From: Spinacia oleracea
Lineage: Eukaryota > Streptophyta > Magnoliopsida > Caryophyllales > Amaranthaceae
Length of the DNA stretch: 64,000 nt
Assembly: GCF_020520425.1 (NCBI RefSeq)
Contig: NC_079492.1
Location: forward strand, 146,289,861 to 146,353,860
Reading direction: 5' to 3'
Positions 1 to 11,961 of the stretch are shown one piece after another. The number at the start of each line of letters is the position of its first letter. Positions within the stretch are counted from its first letter, which is position 1. The notes beneath the pieces are model-generated. The model had not been told where the DNA came from and did no database searches. It saw only the letters and a program-made list of their open reading frames with translations. Both the position numbers and the translations under genes were made by a program.

Positions 1-775
1 AGCGAACAACACAAGTTCCCGAAGTCTAAAGTTGGCCGAATTTCGTAGATCTGAAGAAGCAAATTGCACTGCGATCGCCGGAATTTAGAGAGAGAATGGG
101 TTTGAAATAAGGAGTAAAAAGTTTAAAAGGAGCAAGGCACCCAGTATTTATAGAAAAGAGAAAGGGCGCATCAACTTCCTCAAACCCACGATCTCCATGA
201 CACAGTACAATTCCCAACACTTGTCATCAATGCAAATCATCCCTTTTCAAAAAAGAGAGGGAACTTTCGGACTTCTGACAGCTGGAAACCCACCCATTTA
301 ATTCTAAATGGACCGGGTCTGGGGGGCATGTTGTTTGGGCTCCCAATTGATTCTCAATTGGGCCACTAAGTCCAAAGCCCAATGGCTCTAAACAACAACA
401 TCAAACCTACCAATGGCTATTCAGCCATCCATTAAGGCCCAAGGCCCAATAACAATAAGTGACCTATGGGCATTTATTATGCAAACACTATAAATAGGCC
501 GCCAAGGCTCACACCTCAAGGTACGTCCAATTTATCGCCTTAAGACTACTCTTCTAGAGAACTTCTCTCTAGAATCCGAGCATCATTCTTACTTAGGCAT
601 CGGAGGGGCTTTCCTCGGAAACACCCCCGAGGCCAGTGACTTTGCTCTTGTGCAGGTGAATTCGGACTCCACTCATTCAAACAAGCAAGATCTTCAACAC
701 ATACAAAAGGGCCTTCATTCGAAGCCCATTGTTTCCATCTTTACAACACCGGAACAATAAGTATGTTGCCCAACA
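1..775 (+). mobile_element. LTR-retrotransposon fossil: end of internal region plus 3' LTR (Ty3/gypsy-type)
   Basis: An LTR of about 447 bp runs from a TGTTG start at 329 to a CAACA end at 775. It is preceded by a purine-rich GGTCTGGGGGG tract at 317-327, as expected of a polypurine tract before a 3' LTR. Inside the LTR there is a TATA-like cactataaatagg at about 487-499 and the segment around 598-635 that recurs, in reverse, in the LTR at 45604-45994. Bases 1-328 are the tail of the internal region. No coding domain is visible, so the gypsy (Tat-like) assignment rests on LTR style and the related copy. Broken and partial, since the rest lies left of the window or is gone. Confidence 0.6.
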
Positions 776-1804
776 AAATATACGAAGTATATACGTTTAA
801 TACTTAATTAATAGATGTTACTTAATGTTCGTTACCTAGCTACTTTAAACATAACGGTACTTAGCCGGTGTTATTTAAAACTTATTTGTTTATGGTGTTC
901 AAGTATTTTAGGGTTCGTATCTTCAAATATTAAAAAAAATTGGTCAATTTATATTTTACTATAATAAACAACAAAAAAAAGATAGTTGAATTGATTATTT
1001 AAATTGTAGTATTTTATTTTTAGGAAATTAGACAAGTAATCCAATACAAAATTTCGGCCCCCGTATACAAAAGATCTGACTTCGCCCCTTGAATGGAATT
1101 GTGGCACTCCACTCGCCGCTTAGGGGGAACATCATTCTTTGCATATTGGAGAAATAACTCAACCTTAAACATAATAACTGCCGTGAATATTAGGAACACT
1201 TATAGTTGTCGTATGTGTAAACATTGTTTAGCTGTGATTTCAATTTGATTTTTACTTTTATTTTTGGTACCTCTTTGTGAACCCTAAATTCTGGGCACAA
1301 CAGTGGGAACCTTTGGTCTTATGATCTTATCTCTACATTATCATGTTAGTTTCTCCTTTAGGGGGTAAAAAGAGTAGATCTGTAGATAATTAGATATATA
1401 TCATATTATCATCCAAAACGTTGAACTAATTAAACGCGTCACAAAGGGAAATTTTGTACAAAACACGTACAGTGCAGTAATCTGAAACTCTGAATACACA
1501 ACATATACTACGTAGTATGTACACACCAATAATGAGTAGTCCTGTCAAAAACCGATCTAGCTAGAATTCCGTATTTATCAATCCAAAATTTAATGGGTTC
1601 AAAATGTTGTTATAAACTAAAGTTTCACTTAAACTAGGATTTTGCCTTGCAACAAAAGCATATTCTCAAAGATTCCCGCGCATTTTACTTGTGTTCCAAG
1701 TACACCTTCTAATTTTTAGTTACCCAATTACTATATCCTTAATTACGTACATCTAAATTCAGATCCATCATTGGTATAATCCTCTCGTATCAAAAGATTC
1801 TACA
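776..1804. other. Intergenic, upstream of the phosphatase gene
   Basis: AT-rich DNA between the LTR fossil and the phosphatase promoter. I see no ORF with family resemblance and no terminal repeats. It presumably holds the distal promoter of the gene starting at 1940. Confidence 0.5.
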
Positions 1805-1812
1805 GTATATTC
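1805..1812 (+). promoter_or_regulatory. Candidate P1BS (PHR1-binding) site
   Basis: GTATATTC fits the PHR1-binding consensus GNATATNC and lies 128 bp before the start codon of the phosphatase gene, just upstream of a TATA box. PS2/PEPC1-type phosphatases are induced by phosphate starvation through PHR1 in Arabidopsis. The consensus has only six fixed bases, so one chance match per few kb is expected. Confidence 0.4.
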
Positions 1813-1831
1813 CTTACTAACCCTTTCAAAA

Positions 1832-1839
1832 TATAAATA
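1832..1839 (+). promoter_or_regulatory. TATA box of the phosphatase gene
   Basis: TATAAATA about 100 bp upstream of the ATG at 1940, a normal spacing for a plant promoter with a short 5' UTR. Confidence 0.6.
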
Positions 1840-1939
1840 CCTCACCACTAATCCTCAAGGTTAATACACAAAGCGAAGAATTAACAGCAAAAATCCCATC
1901 AAAGTTTCTGGTTTTTTTGCATTAGTAATTTCATCAGCA

Positions 1940-3109
1940 ATGGAAGGAATAATGGTGGTTTTCGACTTTGACAAGACGATCGTTGAATGCGATAGCGATA
2001 ATTGGGTAGTTGATGAGTTGGGTTTTACAGAACGTTACAATCAGCTTCTTAATACCATGCCATGGAACTCTATGATGGTTTGTTTCTCTTATTTATACTC
2101 TGTTTTCATTCATCGTGTTGGTTCAATCGATTAATCTCTGTTTGTTTAAATGATGAAACAGGACACATTGATGAAAGAGATGCACACACAAGGAATAACA
2201 ACCGATGACATTGCTCGAGTTTTGAAAACAGTTCCGATTCATCCTCGCGTTATTCCGGCAATTAAAGCCGCCCATGCTGCTGGGTAATTAAAATTCCTCG
2301 ATCTTGTTTAAACATTAATTACTCCTTCTATCAGAATTAATTGTCCTGTTTATTGCATTATTTAACTAGTGGAGTAACTAGTAATATTATGAATAAAAGT
2401 TTATGATTATCTTATGCAGATGTGATTTGAGGATTGTAAGCGATGCAAATACGTTCTTCATCGAGACCGTACTTGATCATCTTGGATTAAAGAATTGTTT
2501 CACAGAGATTAACACAAACCCGGGTTATGTTGATGAACAAGGGAGATTAAGGATATTACCAATTCATGATTTCACCAAAACTCCTCATGAATGCAACAAC
2601 CCTTGCCCTCCAAACATGTGCAAGGTAATTATATTTTGAAATACTTTTAATATAATTAAATTGTGTAACGTAGATTAAATGTATAATAGGTTAGTAGTTC
2701 ATGTCTAATTACTTGTTATTATTCTATAAAATTGCAGGGTTTGGTGATAAAAAGGTTATTAAGTGAGCATAACACCAAGAAATTCATATACTTAGGAGAT
2801 GGAATTGGAGATTATTGCCCTTCATTAAGGCTAAGAGAAGGTGATCATGTTATGCCAAGAAAGAATTATCCAGTTTATGATATGATTTCAAGCAATCCAA
2901 TGCTTATTAGAGCCAAGATCCATGAATGGGCTGATGGTGAAGATCTGGAACGGATTCTACAGTCTCTAATCCAAGAAGATATCATCATCTCTTCTAATGG
3001 AGATAATGATAATAATGTTAGTCGATTGTTCGAGTTTGATTGCAAGCTTGGGGTTTTGCCTGTTATTTCCCATAGAGCTTTGCCTCAAACTGTATGTTGG
3101 CGTTTTTAG
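1940..3109 (+). CDS. HAD-family phosphatase, PS2/PEPC1 (PHOSPHO1-like) type
   Basis: Four exons: 1940-2077, 2162-2283, 2420-2624 and 2738-3109, all with GT/AG borders and continuous frame, giving 278 residues, close to the roughly 280-300 usual for the family. The HAD motif I nucleophile motif DFDKT is at residues 9-13 (MVVFDFDKTIVECDSDNW); motif II is in RIVSDANTFFIE; motif III/IV is in YLGDGIGDYCPS. A Cys-rich segment (NNPCPPNMCKG) is typical of the group. Arabidopsis relatives hydrolyse pyrophosphate (PPsPase1/PS2) or phosphoethanolamine and phosphocholine (PEPC1) and are induced by phosphate starvation; which substrate this copy prefers cannot be read from sequence. The cytosol is likely, as there is no signal peptide. 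A candidate PHR1 site lies 128 bp upstream of the ATG. Confidence 0.93.
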
Positions 3110-3279
3110 AAGGTGGAAAGGAAAACCCTCTGTAATTTTTGTTTGTTTGTAGAATCAAAACTAAAGAGAATCCCTTAGATTTTTTGTATTTGTTTTTTAG
3201 GGTTTGATCTTAGGTTTATGTAACTAAAATTTATTTCTCAATTGAAGAAATTAATTGGTGAATGAAGATCATCTCATAA

Positions 3280-3345
3280 CTAGTTTTGAAACCCGTGCGA
3301 TGCACAAGCTTCTTTTATCTTTTATTTTTATTAATTATTGTTTGG
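3280..3345 (-). mobile_element. Helitron 3' terminus, fragment
   Basis: The + strand reads A|CTAGTTTTGAAACCCGTGCG, the reverse complement of a Helitron 3' end: CTAG terminus next to a T with a GTGC-GAT-GCAC hairpin at about 3294-3304. The matching 5' end was not found; the element is interrupted by the LTR-derived tract that follows. Confidence 0.5.
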
Positions 3346-5260
3346 GTGCCCAAATTGACTACAATTGGGCCTACAAGGCTACAACCCAAAAGCCCAAAAG
3401 GTTAGAATAACAACATACAAGTCATTCACCCACCAAAGGTCGGTCAGCCAACCTATATGGTTCGGATACTGAAATTGAAAGCAATAAACAAGTAAAGCAT
3501 CACCACAATAAGTAAAGGAATTATTGAAAGTGCGCACACAACCACATCACCTTAAGGGTGCAATATTGAAGTGCAATATTGAAATGCGGTATTGAAAAGT
3601 GCGATATTGAAATTGCGGAATTGAAATTGTATTATTGCATTTGAGATCCGAACGCCAAACGACTACTTAATAGAACTTGAATGTAGAACTTGAATATTGA
3701 ACTTGAACATTGAAATTAAGAGTCTTGAATCTAAAAGATTAGACCTTTTAATGTTAAAAAGGCCTCACCTTTAATGTGCTCCATAACTTAAAATTGATTA
3801 TAGTTTAAGGAAGTGATTACAAGCAACCTTAAACATCATTGAATCTTGAAAGTAGGACTTGTATATGAACACCAAAAATGAGGGTTCATGTGTTCTAGTT
3901 TGGAAAAGGGTTTGCACTTTTCCAAACATCTTTGAACTTGTATAATTAAAGTTGGGGTTTTTGAAGATTTGATGCTGATTGTTGTAAGGAATACTTTCAA
4001 GGATGAAAGCTTCAACTTACTAATCATGTTTTTTGAAAAAAAAGCATAAAGATTGAAACTTGAAACTTGTAGAAGGAGTTTGGATGATCATTTGAGGGGG
4101 TTTAATTCAAGTATGAAATCCCCTCAAATATTACTCTTTTTTGACATATCCTAGTTCAAGTGTGTATAATCAACACAAGAACATCATAGGATTAGTAAAC
4201 TTGAAATTAAAAAGGTAGAAACTTTGATTTGGAGAGTCCTCGGAAATTTACCTAGATTTAGGGGTTGATTGATTTCCAAGTTTGGACTCCCAATTTGCTT
4301 AGGACATTAGAACATTGAACTTGTATCTTGAAGTGTTTGTATGAGTGTGTTTTGTAGAGATTTTATGTTGAATATTGAAGGATTTGAAGCTTGAACATTG
4401 AAGGATTTGAATATTGAATTTTGAAGAGTTTTGAAGTTGGCAGAGCTTTGCTACTCGAAATTGAGCGATTCTTCTTTGTTCGTGGAAAAAAGGGGATATT
4501 TATAGGAAAGCTTGCTGGGATTAGGGCACAAGCGTAGGTACACGTGGCACAGGGCAGCTGGTTCAAGCCAGCGCGCCGCTTTTGTCCTTTTGCGCGTTTT
4601 GGCGATTTGCAAAAGATGCGCTTTGTACCTTCTCCGTCCTTTTTCTTGGAGGTTAAGGAATGGATATTTATGTATTTTAAAGATATATTTTCGAGGAAGA
4701 TTCTTGAGATTTCTGATTTGTACGGGTTTCGCTCGGTTTTACGGGTCGGCGCCCAGAATGCTCGATTTTGGGGCCGGCTCCCGAATTTGACTTTCCATAC
4801 ATGATTTTGAGTGGAAAAGTACCACGAAAAATGATGTTGGCATCCGTTTCTTGAGATTGAACTTGGATTTTGAAATTGTATTTTGGAAATGTGTTTGGGC
4901 TTGAATTGGAACCCGAGGTTAGGATTTGGGCCCAAGGTTTGTATCTTTGAATTGGAAGTTGAATTGAACTTGTATGTATTGGAATTATGAACTGGAGTTG
5001 GATTTTTGGAATTATAAGTTGTTTGGATTGGAATTGTGTTTGCTTTGAGATTTGTACTTGAATTTTGAACGAAAGTTCAGAATTGAATTGAATTATGTCA
5101 TTTGCAACTGGTCGCTTGTACTTGGAAATTGATCGCCTAAATCTATTGGAGTTATCGTCATTGGACTCTAGGGGAAACACAAATTTGGTGTCTTCACTAT
5201 GAAAATTAGACACTAGAGCGGAACAGTCAGTATCAACTCGTAACCGTTGAATTTGCCTTT
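3344..5260. mobile_element. Probable LTR-retrotransposon-derived fossil tract
   Basis: The first 80 bases resemble the start of the LTR at 329 (shared TTGTTTGGG... and AATTGGGCC words). The interior is a degenerate run of short TTGAA/ATTGAA units from about 3540 to 5050, with a TATA-like GATATTTATAGG near 4496 that also resembles bases 140-160 of the first fossil. Long minus-strand open frames here are low-complexity and match no family I recognise. Old, broken and of uncertain boundaries. Confidence 0.4.
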
Positions 5261-6289
5261 GAGAGACCCATTTTAGAGCCAGAAGTTAAGCTTTTGCCTC
5301 TGCATGATCAGAAGAAACTACCCGTCGTTGCCCCGCCAATCCACTAATCCCGAAATTAGAGTAGAAGAAATCGTCAATCCACTAATCCCAAAATTAGAGT
5401 AGATTCCTTCAATGTTGCAGCATACAAGAGCTTCTTCCCGCCATTTTCTACCTCTTACTTGATGCGATTTTATTCAATGTTGGAGCCCAGGGATGAATTA
5501 TTTACCCTTTCATTTAAGGGGCGGGCCATTCTTTCCATTTTCTTTTCTTTTACCTTTTTATTTGGGTGAGTATGGGTGATAAAACCCATTGTCCCCCCCA
5601 ACGATTTATCACCCCTCATAGGTCGCGAGAACTCCACTTAACTACTTTTTCCCCTTTTTTCATTTTCATTGTTTAACATTCTTTATCCATTTTTATTTTT
5701 AGTAAATTTTTTTTAAGAAAAAATATTACACAACCCTTAAGGTTATGAAAGGTAACTCTAAGTATTGATTAAAGTAATTCCCGACTAATATGAAGGTACC
5801 AAATTTTATATGACAATAATATCTTTACAAAAATAAAGTAGTTTCACAAGATTTACATTGCTTTTCTAATTTCCAGTAATTTTTCCAGTTAGCATTTGTC
5901 AAAAAAAAAATAAAGAAAAAATAAAGTAACACTTAAAATAATAGTAATGTGTTTTATTCATAAAAGTAACTACGCTAAAATTGAAAAAGTAATATACGTA
6001 GAAGTACTTCAGTGTTTTGTTTATATATTATCTGTTTAAATGAATTAAAGATAACTACCTTAAAACTAAAAAAAGTAAATGAAGAGAGTAATTCGTAGTA
6101 AATAACTATTATTAAATAAAACTAAAAATATTTTCTCATTCTAAGTAAAAGTAATTGTGCATATATATAATTTAAAAGTAACAACATTAATATAAATAAG
6201 GTAACCCTATAACAATAAAAGTAATATTCAGTATTGTTGAAAGTACCTATAAACTATAAAAGTATATGGCCTAAGACTATATTAGTAAC
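5261..6289. other. Intergenic AT-rich stretch
   Basis: No gene-like ORF or terminal repeat seen. From about 5930 there are scattered AAAGTAA words that grade into the minisatellite that follows. Confidence 0.45.
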
Positions 6290-6530
6290 TACGTTAGAAC
6301 TATAAAAGTACCTGACTCAAAACTATAAAAGCATCGGAGCCTAAAAGTATAAAAGTAAATGAAATTAATTATGCTTAAGTATAAAAATAAATGAAATTAA
6401 TTGTGCTAAAACTATATAAAAAAATGAAAGTAATTGTGCTAAAACTATAAAAATAAATGGAAGTAATTGTGCTAAAACTAAAAAAGTATCTGTGTAAAAT
6501 TATACAAGTACATGGCCTAAGTCTATAAAA
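6290..6530. repeat. Degenerate minisatellite, period about 40 bp
   Basis: Repeated units of the type AATTGTGCTAAAACTATAAA followed by AATAAATGGAAGT, clearest from 6340 to 6500, with drift between units. It is non-coding. Confidence 0.6.
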
Positions 6531-6589
6531 ACAACTCTGTCTAATACTATAAATGAAGATGAAGGAAATTGGTTTTTTTTTTTGGCATA

Positions 6590-6869
6590 CTACCTCCGTT
6601 CCTGAAAGTTCTTTACGATTTTCCTTTTAGTCTGTTCCTGAAAGTTCTTTACACTCTACTTTATTCCATTTTTAACATATAAATTTTACCTTTATACCGT
6701 CATTTGACCCACTACAATAATATTTAATATTAATTTTTATCCACTCAAATTGTTGGACAATTCTTAGCCATTGACTTTCTACTTTGTTACCCCGCCGTCA
6801 CATATTCACCAAAGTTTCTTAATTACCGTGCAAATAATAAGCGTAAAGATCATTTAGAAACGGAGGTAG
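6590..6869. mobile_element. Stowaway-like MITE
   Basis: Terminal inverted repeats CTACCTCCGTT and AACGGAGGTAG flanked by TA on both sides (6588-6589 and 6870-6871). 280 bp, non-coding, and contains a short internal duplication of its 5' end (CCTGAAAGTTCTTTACxxT occurs twice). Confidence 0.75.
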
Positions 6870-7463
6870 TACATAATATGATATGTAGAAAAAAATTAAT
6901 AATTAAATGTGGTCAGGGGAAAGAATTGATCCGGCTCCTACGCTTTGTGCTGATAAGGTCCAAACCACTAATTCGTTGCTAAAGGTTACATATTGATTCC
7001 TCGAGATAAGAAATATGCGATTTGGGCGAAAGATTTCACACTTGTGTGAACGCGTCACACCATCAAGTTAGATGGTGTTTATTAATACTTCGTATGAAAG
7101 AACGGAAGAAAATAATAATTTCAACAAGTAAAAAGTAACAAAGGTTTACTAAATATAGACAAAAGTGATTTACATGGAATTTTATTTTCTTACAAAAGAA
7201 TTCATGAGTCATGACAACTTCCAGTTTACAATTATAGATCATGCATAAATGGATAAAGTAATTAAATAATTTAATTTCTAACAAACCTGGCTAACAGATT
7301 GTAATACTCTATATGTATATATAAATAGTTATTTTGGGTGGAAGATATATCAAACCAGCTAAACTTGCATAATTATAGATAATCCTTAACTTATATAAGA
7401 TAGATACTTCGAAATATATCAATATACTTAGTAATCTTCGAAATATATTACTTTGTACTTAAA
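6870..7463 (+). promoter_or_regulatory. Upstream region of the double-knottin gene
   Basis: Non-coding. A TTATATAAG element at about 7390-7398 lies roughly 70 bp before the ATG at 7464 and is a plausible TATA box. Nothing else identified. Confidence 0.4.
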
Positions 7464-10400
7464 ATGGAAGGAAAATTTCTTTTCTACAAATCCACAGAAA
7501 AAGTAGCAGCCATTTTTTTCATACTAACTCTCGGTTAGTGATTACTCTTTATTTATAAACTAGATTAGATCCCGTGTACGCACGGATTTTGATATTTTTT
7601 TCACAAAATATTTAACTGAATATCTCCCAAAGTACTGCATAGTTATAACATTTTTAACATACTCGTTTAAATTTATTCATCTAATATGCATATTTAAAAT
7701 GAATATAACAATTTGACCAAAATATTGAGTGATATATTTTCCATTATTAATATAGCAATTTGACTAAAATATTACAAATTTAGAATAATTATTATTACGT
7801 TTTATCTATTATTTCCATAATTTATAAACTAAAATTTGTTTCCATACATAAATAGTTATAAAAAACGTGGAGAATAAAAATTAAATAAAACAGATACTCT
7901 TTAATTTCTTGGGAAAGTGGTTTTTGGCGGGAAAAAATCGCACCAAGAATTGACACGTGTCATTCCTGGTGTCTCTTTTAGTATATAGTAATAGATAAAT
8001 TGGTTGTAATTTTTTTTATAAACTCTAAAATTATTCATATAAGTAATAAAGATTAATGTTATATTTAAATCTTGACAGTGCAAATCATGACCGGTAAAGC
8101 CGTTGGTATGAGTTGTGGTATAGACGGAGACTCCTGCCAAGCCACAGATTATCATGTGTCGTGTTGTGTTGGATTTCACTGCCTCGGAAGTAAATGTATA
8201 AAAGGTCAGTGGAATTATTTTGTATTACATGGGTTCACTATCCCTTCATCACAATCGAAATCTACCCCTCAAATCTTTTCTCATCATAACAAAACAATCG
8301 TAAAGCAGATTTCTTCTGTTTGTTTCCTTATTGGAAAAACTATAGAAGAAAAGAAATGCAAGTGGAAAGTAGAGAATGGATAGAGGAGAGGAGAGAATAC
8401 GACAGAATGAGGAAGTACAAATACATATCAGATATGTATGGGGAAATACATATCAGAATAAAAGACAAAATAGGAAAAATAATAATTAAATGGTACTTTT
8501 TTAAACACAAATGGTACTTTTTTTTTTTTACAGAATGATACTTTTTTTACATGAATGGTACTTCCTTTTTTATCTTTTAGCTATTTGTCTTTTAGTTGAT
8601 ATGTGTGTTTCAGATATGCGAAAAAACGAACCCACGAGAAAATAGGTAAAAAAAAAAAAAAAAAAAGACATTCCTTCATTTAAAAAACTAAGGAAATTAT
8701 TTTACATTCTATGACAAAACAAATAAAGGAAAATGAGAAAATTAATTTGCGAACTTTTCCTTCAAAACAAATGAAGTCTTTACTCGTTTTTTTTAAAGGA
8801 AATTAAATTAATTGATCTAGGATGAAAAATAAAACTGGAGGATTTAGAGGGGCATAAAAATGAGGAATTGAGATTCTTGTTGAAGAGAGGAAAGAGATAC
8901 CGGGTGTGGAAAAGAAGAATATCGAGCATGTGAGAAATGTAGAAAGAATGTATATATAACAACGACTCGTATACATGTATTGGGAGAAAAAAACATCTCA
9001 TAATGGTATTTTCCGGTAAGTTTAAACTACAGATAATTGATTTTATTCTGATTAATTTGGCCGAAAAATGTTACTAATTGATAAAGTTTCACTCTGGCCC
9101 ATGAAACATCATATGTGACCCATATAAAAGAAAGGAACCTCGAAAGATTTAAGATCTAACCATGGAACATCACATGTGAGAGTCCCACGTTGGTAAACGA
9201 GGAGAGAAATAATCACTTTATTGATGGTGGGTGGTTTTAAGGTGGAACCTCGTACTGTTTTGTAAAGTGAACTCTCTCTTGATGGCGGGTGTGGCTCAGA
9301 CTCGCATTTAATACTAATGAGTCGAATTGCACAATTTAAAGGGTAATGTCTGAACTTGATATGGTTAGTGAGTTAAGCATACGTGTAAGGATCCACGTTT
9401 GAGTTTTTTCATCTTTAAGGACCTTATACAGGTTAGGTCCTTTAAGGACCTCGTTACACTTTTCTAGTGAGTTTACCACACCCTTAACTCAATGAATTTT
9501 GATATGGTTAATGAGTTAAGCATACGCTTAAGAATACACATTTGATTTTTTCATCTTTAAAGACATTATACGATTTTTTCTCCTTTAAGTACCTTGTTGC
9601 ACATTTCTAGTGAGTTAACCATATACCCAGATACCCTTAACTCAATCATTGGGCCTCGTTACACGGTAAAATATCGTGATAAAAAAATTATTATTATATA
9701 ATGATAAAATGTAACTATTTAAATAGAAAGTACTCCATTAACTATTTAGTTAGAAAGTGTTACTATTTAGTTGATTAACTAATTGTACCTAATAACTGTA
9801 GTTGATCACAGTGTGTTACTATTTGATTAGGTAGTACCTTTATTCGGTTTTAAATTGGTCTTGTAGTCTTGTACAATGTGTATGTTTTTGTAAAAAATAT
9901 TATGGACAAGGGAGTATGAATAAAGAATATACGATGTTATGATCTTTTTTTATCGATAATAATTTATTTGCGATTATCAATGAGATATTTGTTTTATTAT
10001 CAATATAACAATGACTTTTCCTTCTCCGTAAATTTTTATTAAATTAATATTCCTTAACTACATTACTATCACTAAATTATACGTAGCATTTACCAAAACC
10101 CGAATATCGTCATCATAAACTTTGCCCTTTAACCCTTTAGGGGATTGATTATAGTATTTTCAAAAAAATATATTTAAATACTCAATTCGCTTGATAATAA
10201 TATTTTGTGTGTATTGATAAACATGAAAAGTAAAAACTGAAACGTCATATAGAACGGAAAATGAGCGGATTTATGTTACTCCATTCGTTTTCTTTTAAAT
10301 GTATTACTTGTCTTGAGCCTTTTTTAAAATGCACCATTTTTACTTCATTTCTACGTTCTTTTTTTAATTGACAAGTTTTGACTTAATTTTAATACTATTC

Positions 10401-10800
10401 ACATTCAGTTTGACTATATTTGGTATTTATAAGAAAAAATACATTTATGGGGAACCATATTGGATTCATATAATTTTATATTTTGAAATCTCAAGTTTAT
10501 AATTTACTTATTGATCATTAAATATGTTGATGTTTACGTTGTGTATTGACAAACGTGATAAAAGCAACGTGTCAACTAAAAAGAAAAAAAGATGTATGCT
10601 TGTAATTTAAACTTTTTTTTTACCATATTTCACTATATTGATTTCATAATTATATATAACTAATGTTCATATCCAACGTTTTTTTGGTAGACAAGGGGAA
10701 CTCATGCGCAGAAGTCGGAGATCATTGTGGAATTTTAAGTAATCTATGTTGCGGATCACTTAGTTGTTCAGGCCACGTTTTTAAAGGCATTTGTAAATAG
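7464..10800 (+). CDS. Secreted precursor with two knottin-type (six-cysteine) domains
   Basis: Three exons, 7464-7533, 8079-8204 and 10691-10800, encode 101 residues. Exon 1 plus the start of exon 2 gives a hydrophobic signal peptide (VAAIFFILTLVQIM, residues 14-27). Exon 2 carries knottin 1 with Cys at 36, 43, 52, 53, 58 and 63; exon 3 carries knottin 2 with Cys at 71, 78, 85, 86, 91 and 100. The spacing C-x6-C-x6/8-CC-x4-C-x4/8-C resembles Mirabilis Mj-AMP and Phytolacca PAFP-S antimicrobial peptides (C-x6-C-x8-CC-x3-C-x10-C). Both introns are phase 1, so exon 2 is symmetric and may be skipped without a frameshift. Intron 1 holds a Helitron, intron 2 (2.5 kb) a MITE and a tandem duplication. 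A defence peptide role is inferred. Alternative: exon 3 belongs to a second gene whose first exon is lost; I found no signal-peptide exon for it. Confidence 0.7.
7560..7995 (-). mobile_element. Short non-autonomous Helitron
   Basis: Read on the minus strand it begins TCTATTACTATATACTAAAA and ends with the hairpin CCGTG-TACG-CACGG (7572-7585) followed about 10 bases later by CTAG, inserted between A and T as Helitrons do. 436 bp, without Rep/helicase coding. It lies wholly in intron 1 of the double-knottin gene. Confidence 0.75.
8409..8633 (-). mobile_element. MULE-type MITE (family also at 23692)
   Basis: Reverse-orientation relative of the element at 23692-23957: same ends (GAGGAAGTAC and CGAACCC) and subterminal palindrome ACATATCAGATATGT. 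Flanking 10-mers ACGACAGAAT and ACGAGAAAAT agree at 8 of 10 positions, consistent with an old 10-bp target duplication. It lies in intron 2 of the double-knottin gene. Confidence 0.65.
9358..9646. repeat. Tandem duplication, two units of about 143 bp
   Basis: Units start with GATATGGTTAGTGAGTTAAG (9358) and GATATGGTTAATGAGTTAAG (9501) and share TTTTTTCATCTTTAA and TTTCTAGTGAGTT in the same order. Diverged, non-coding, within intron 2 of the double-knottin gene. Confidence 0.7.
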
Positions 10801-11961
10801 CAGTGATAGTTGATACCTATCACAACACTCATCTTATATGGTTCATGGGGACTTACTTCTTTTGAGTTTGTTTAATTAACTACTTTTATGCATGGGGGGT
10901 TTTCTTAACTTTGTTTGATTTAATTTGTGACAACTTCATTTTTATTTTTATATATGTCGTATGACTTTTTATTAATGAACTGATTTAATTAATTACTTAA
11001 AAAAAAATTTCTATCTATGTTAGTGTTTTATAACATAAATCTTTGTAGTTTGTACCACGTTCAAAGTCGTCTAACCTTTCTGTCTTTCTTATTTTAACCG
11101 CGAATCCTTTTTTTATATTTTATATTTTTAGTATTCACTCGATCGTTTGTGTTCAATATTCTTAACTTTTCAACTCTTTATTACGCGACCCTCTCAAAGC
11201 TATAGTATCTCTTATACTCTTATGCAAAGATTTTTGATAAGTGTTATCTCCGCCAACTGAAGATTTTAATCCTGAACATTCTTATACTGTTGGTTATTAA
11301 TTTGTTGCACATCGATTGTGTGGAGGAGTGGATGCGGTTAAGCAAGTACATTGCGAGCAAAAGAAGAAAGTGATACCCACTATTTTATATGTTTAATAAC
11401 TTTACTTCAGTACTAAGATTTTGATTTTTCAATGGGATATATTAGTTGTAACAAAATAATTTTAAATTTTTTAATACTTTTACACGCATCGCGTGCATAT
11501 AAGACTAGTACCCTATATATGAGTTGTCCTGGATCACCAAATCAATATAATAGAAATTGCAATAAGAATTATGTTAACGTTTTGCGCTCGTTTTTACTAC
11601 GATGTACCTTTCCATTCAGGCATTCATATACATATATATACGTATATATGAATATGTGTACTAGACTACTAGACTACGATGTACCTTCAATTCATGTATC
11701 TTGCGCACTAATGTTCTACTCCGTAATACTAGACCCATCATGAGAAACCACTCACCAGTATTTTTTTTTTGTTAAAACATGTTGGTTCAGCAAAAATTCT
11801 TGCACGCATTAGGTATATAATAAATTTATTGTACATCATGTTAATTTTATCTAACTTTTATAACTTTAACATGTTTTGATTAACTTCTATATATATTAAA
11901 AAAAAATTGATGAATAAACATTTTAAAGGGTTACATGTATAGTTACCATTATACAGTTATA
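10801..11961. other. Intergenic, 3' of the double-knottin gene
   Basis: AT-rich. No convincing gene; a 103-codon frame at 11432-11743 has no recognisable domain. It presumably includes the 3' UTR of the knottin gene in its first 200 bases. Confidence 0.4.

Noticed and set aside
4363-5213. Two overlapping minus-strand open frames of 178 and 190 codons
   Set aside because: Low-complexity translation of TTGAA-type repeats inside an LTR-derived tract; no domain and no splice context.
10280-10600. Possible further Stowaway-like MITE starting CTCCATTCGTTTTC
   Set aside because: No matching right end could be found, so boundaries cannot be supported.
11432-11743. 103-codon frame downstream of the knottin gene
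   Set aside because: AT-rich with microsatellite-like TATACGTATATATG; no domain. Considered as a further knottin exon but lacks the cysteine pattern.
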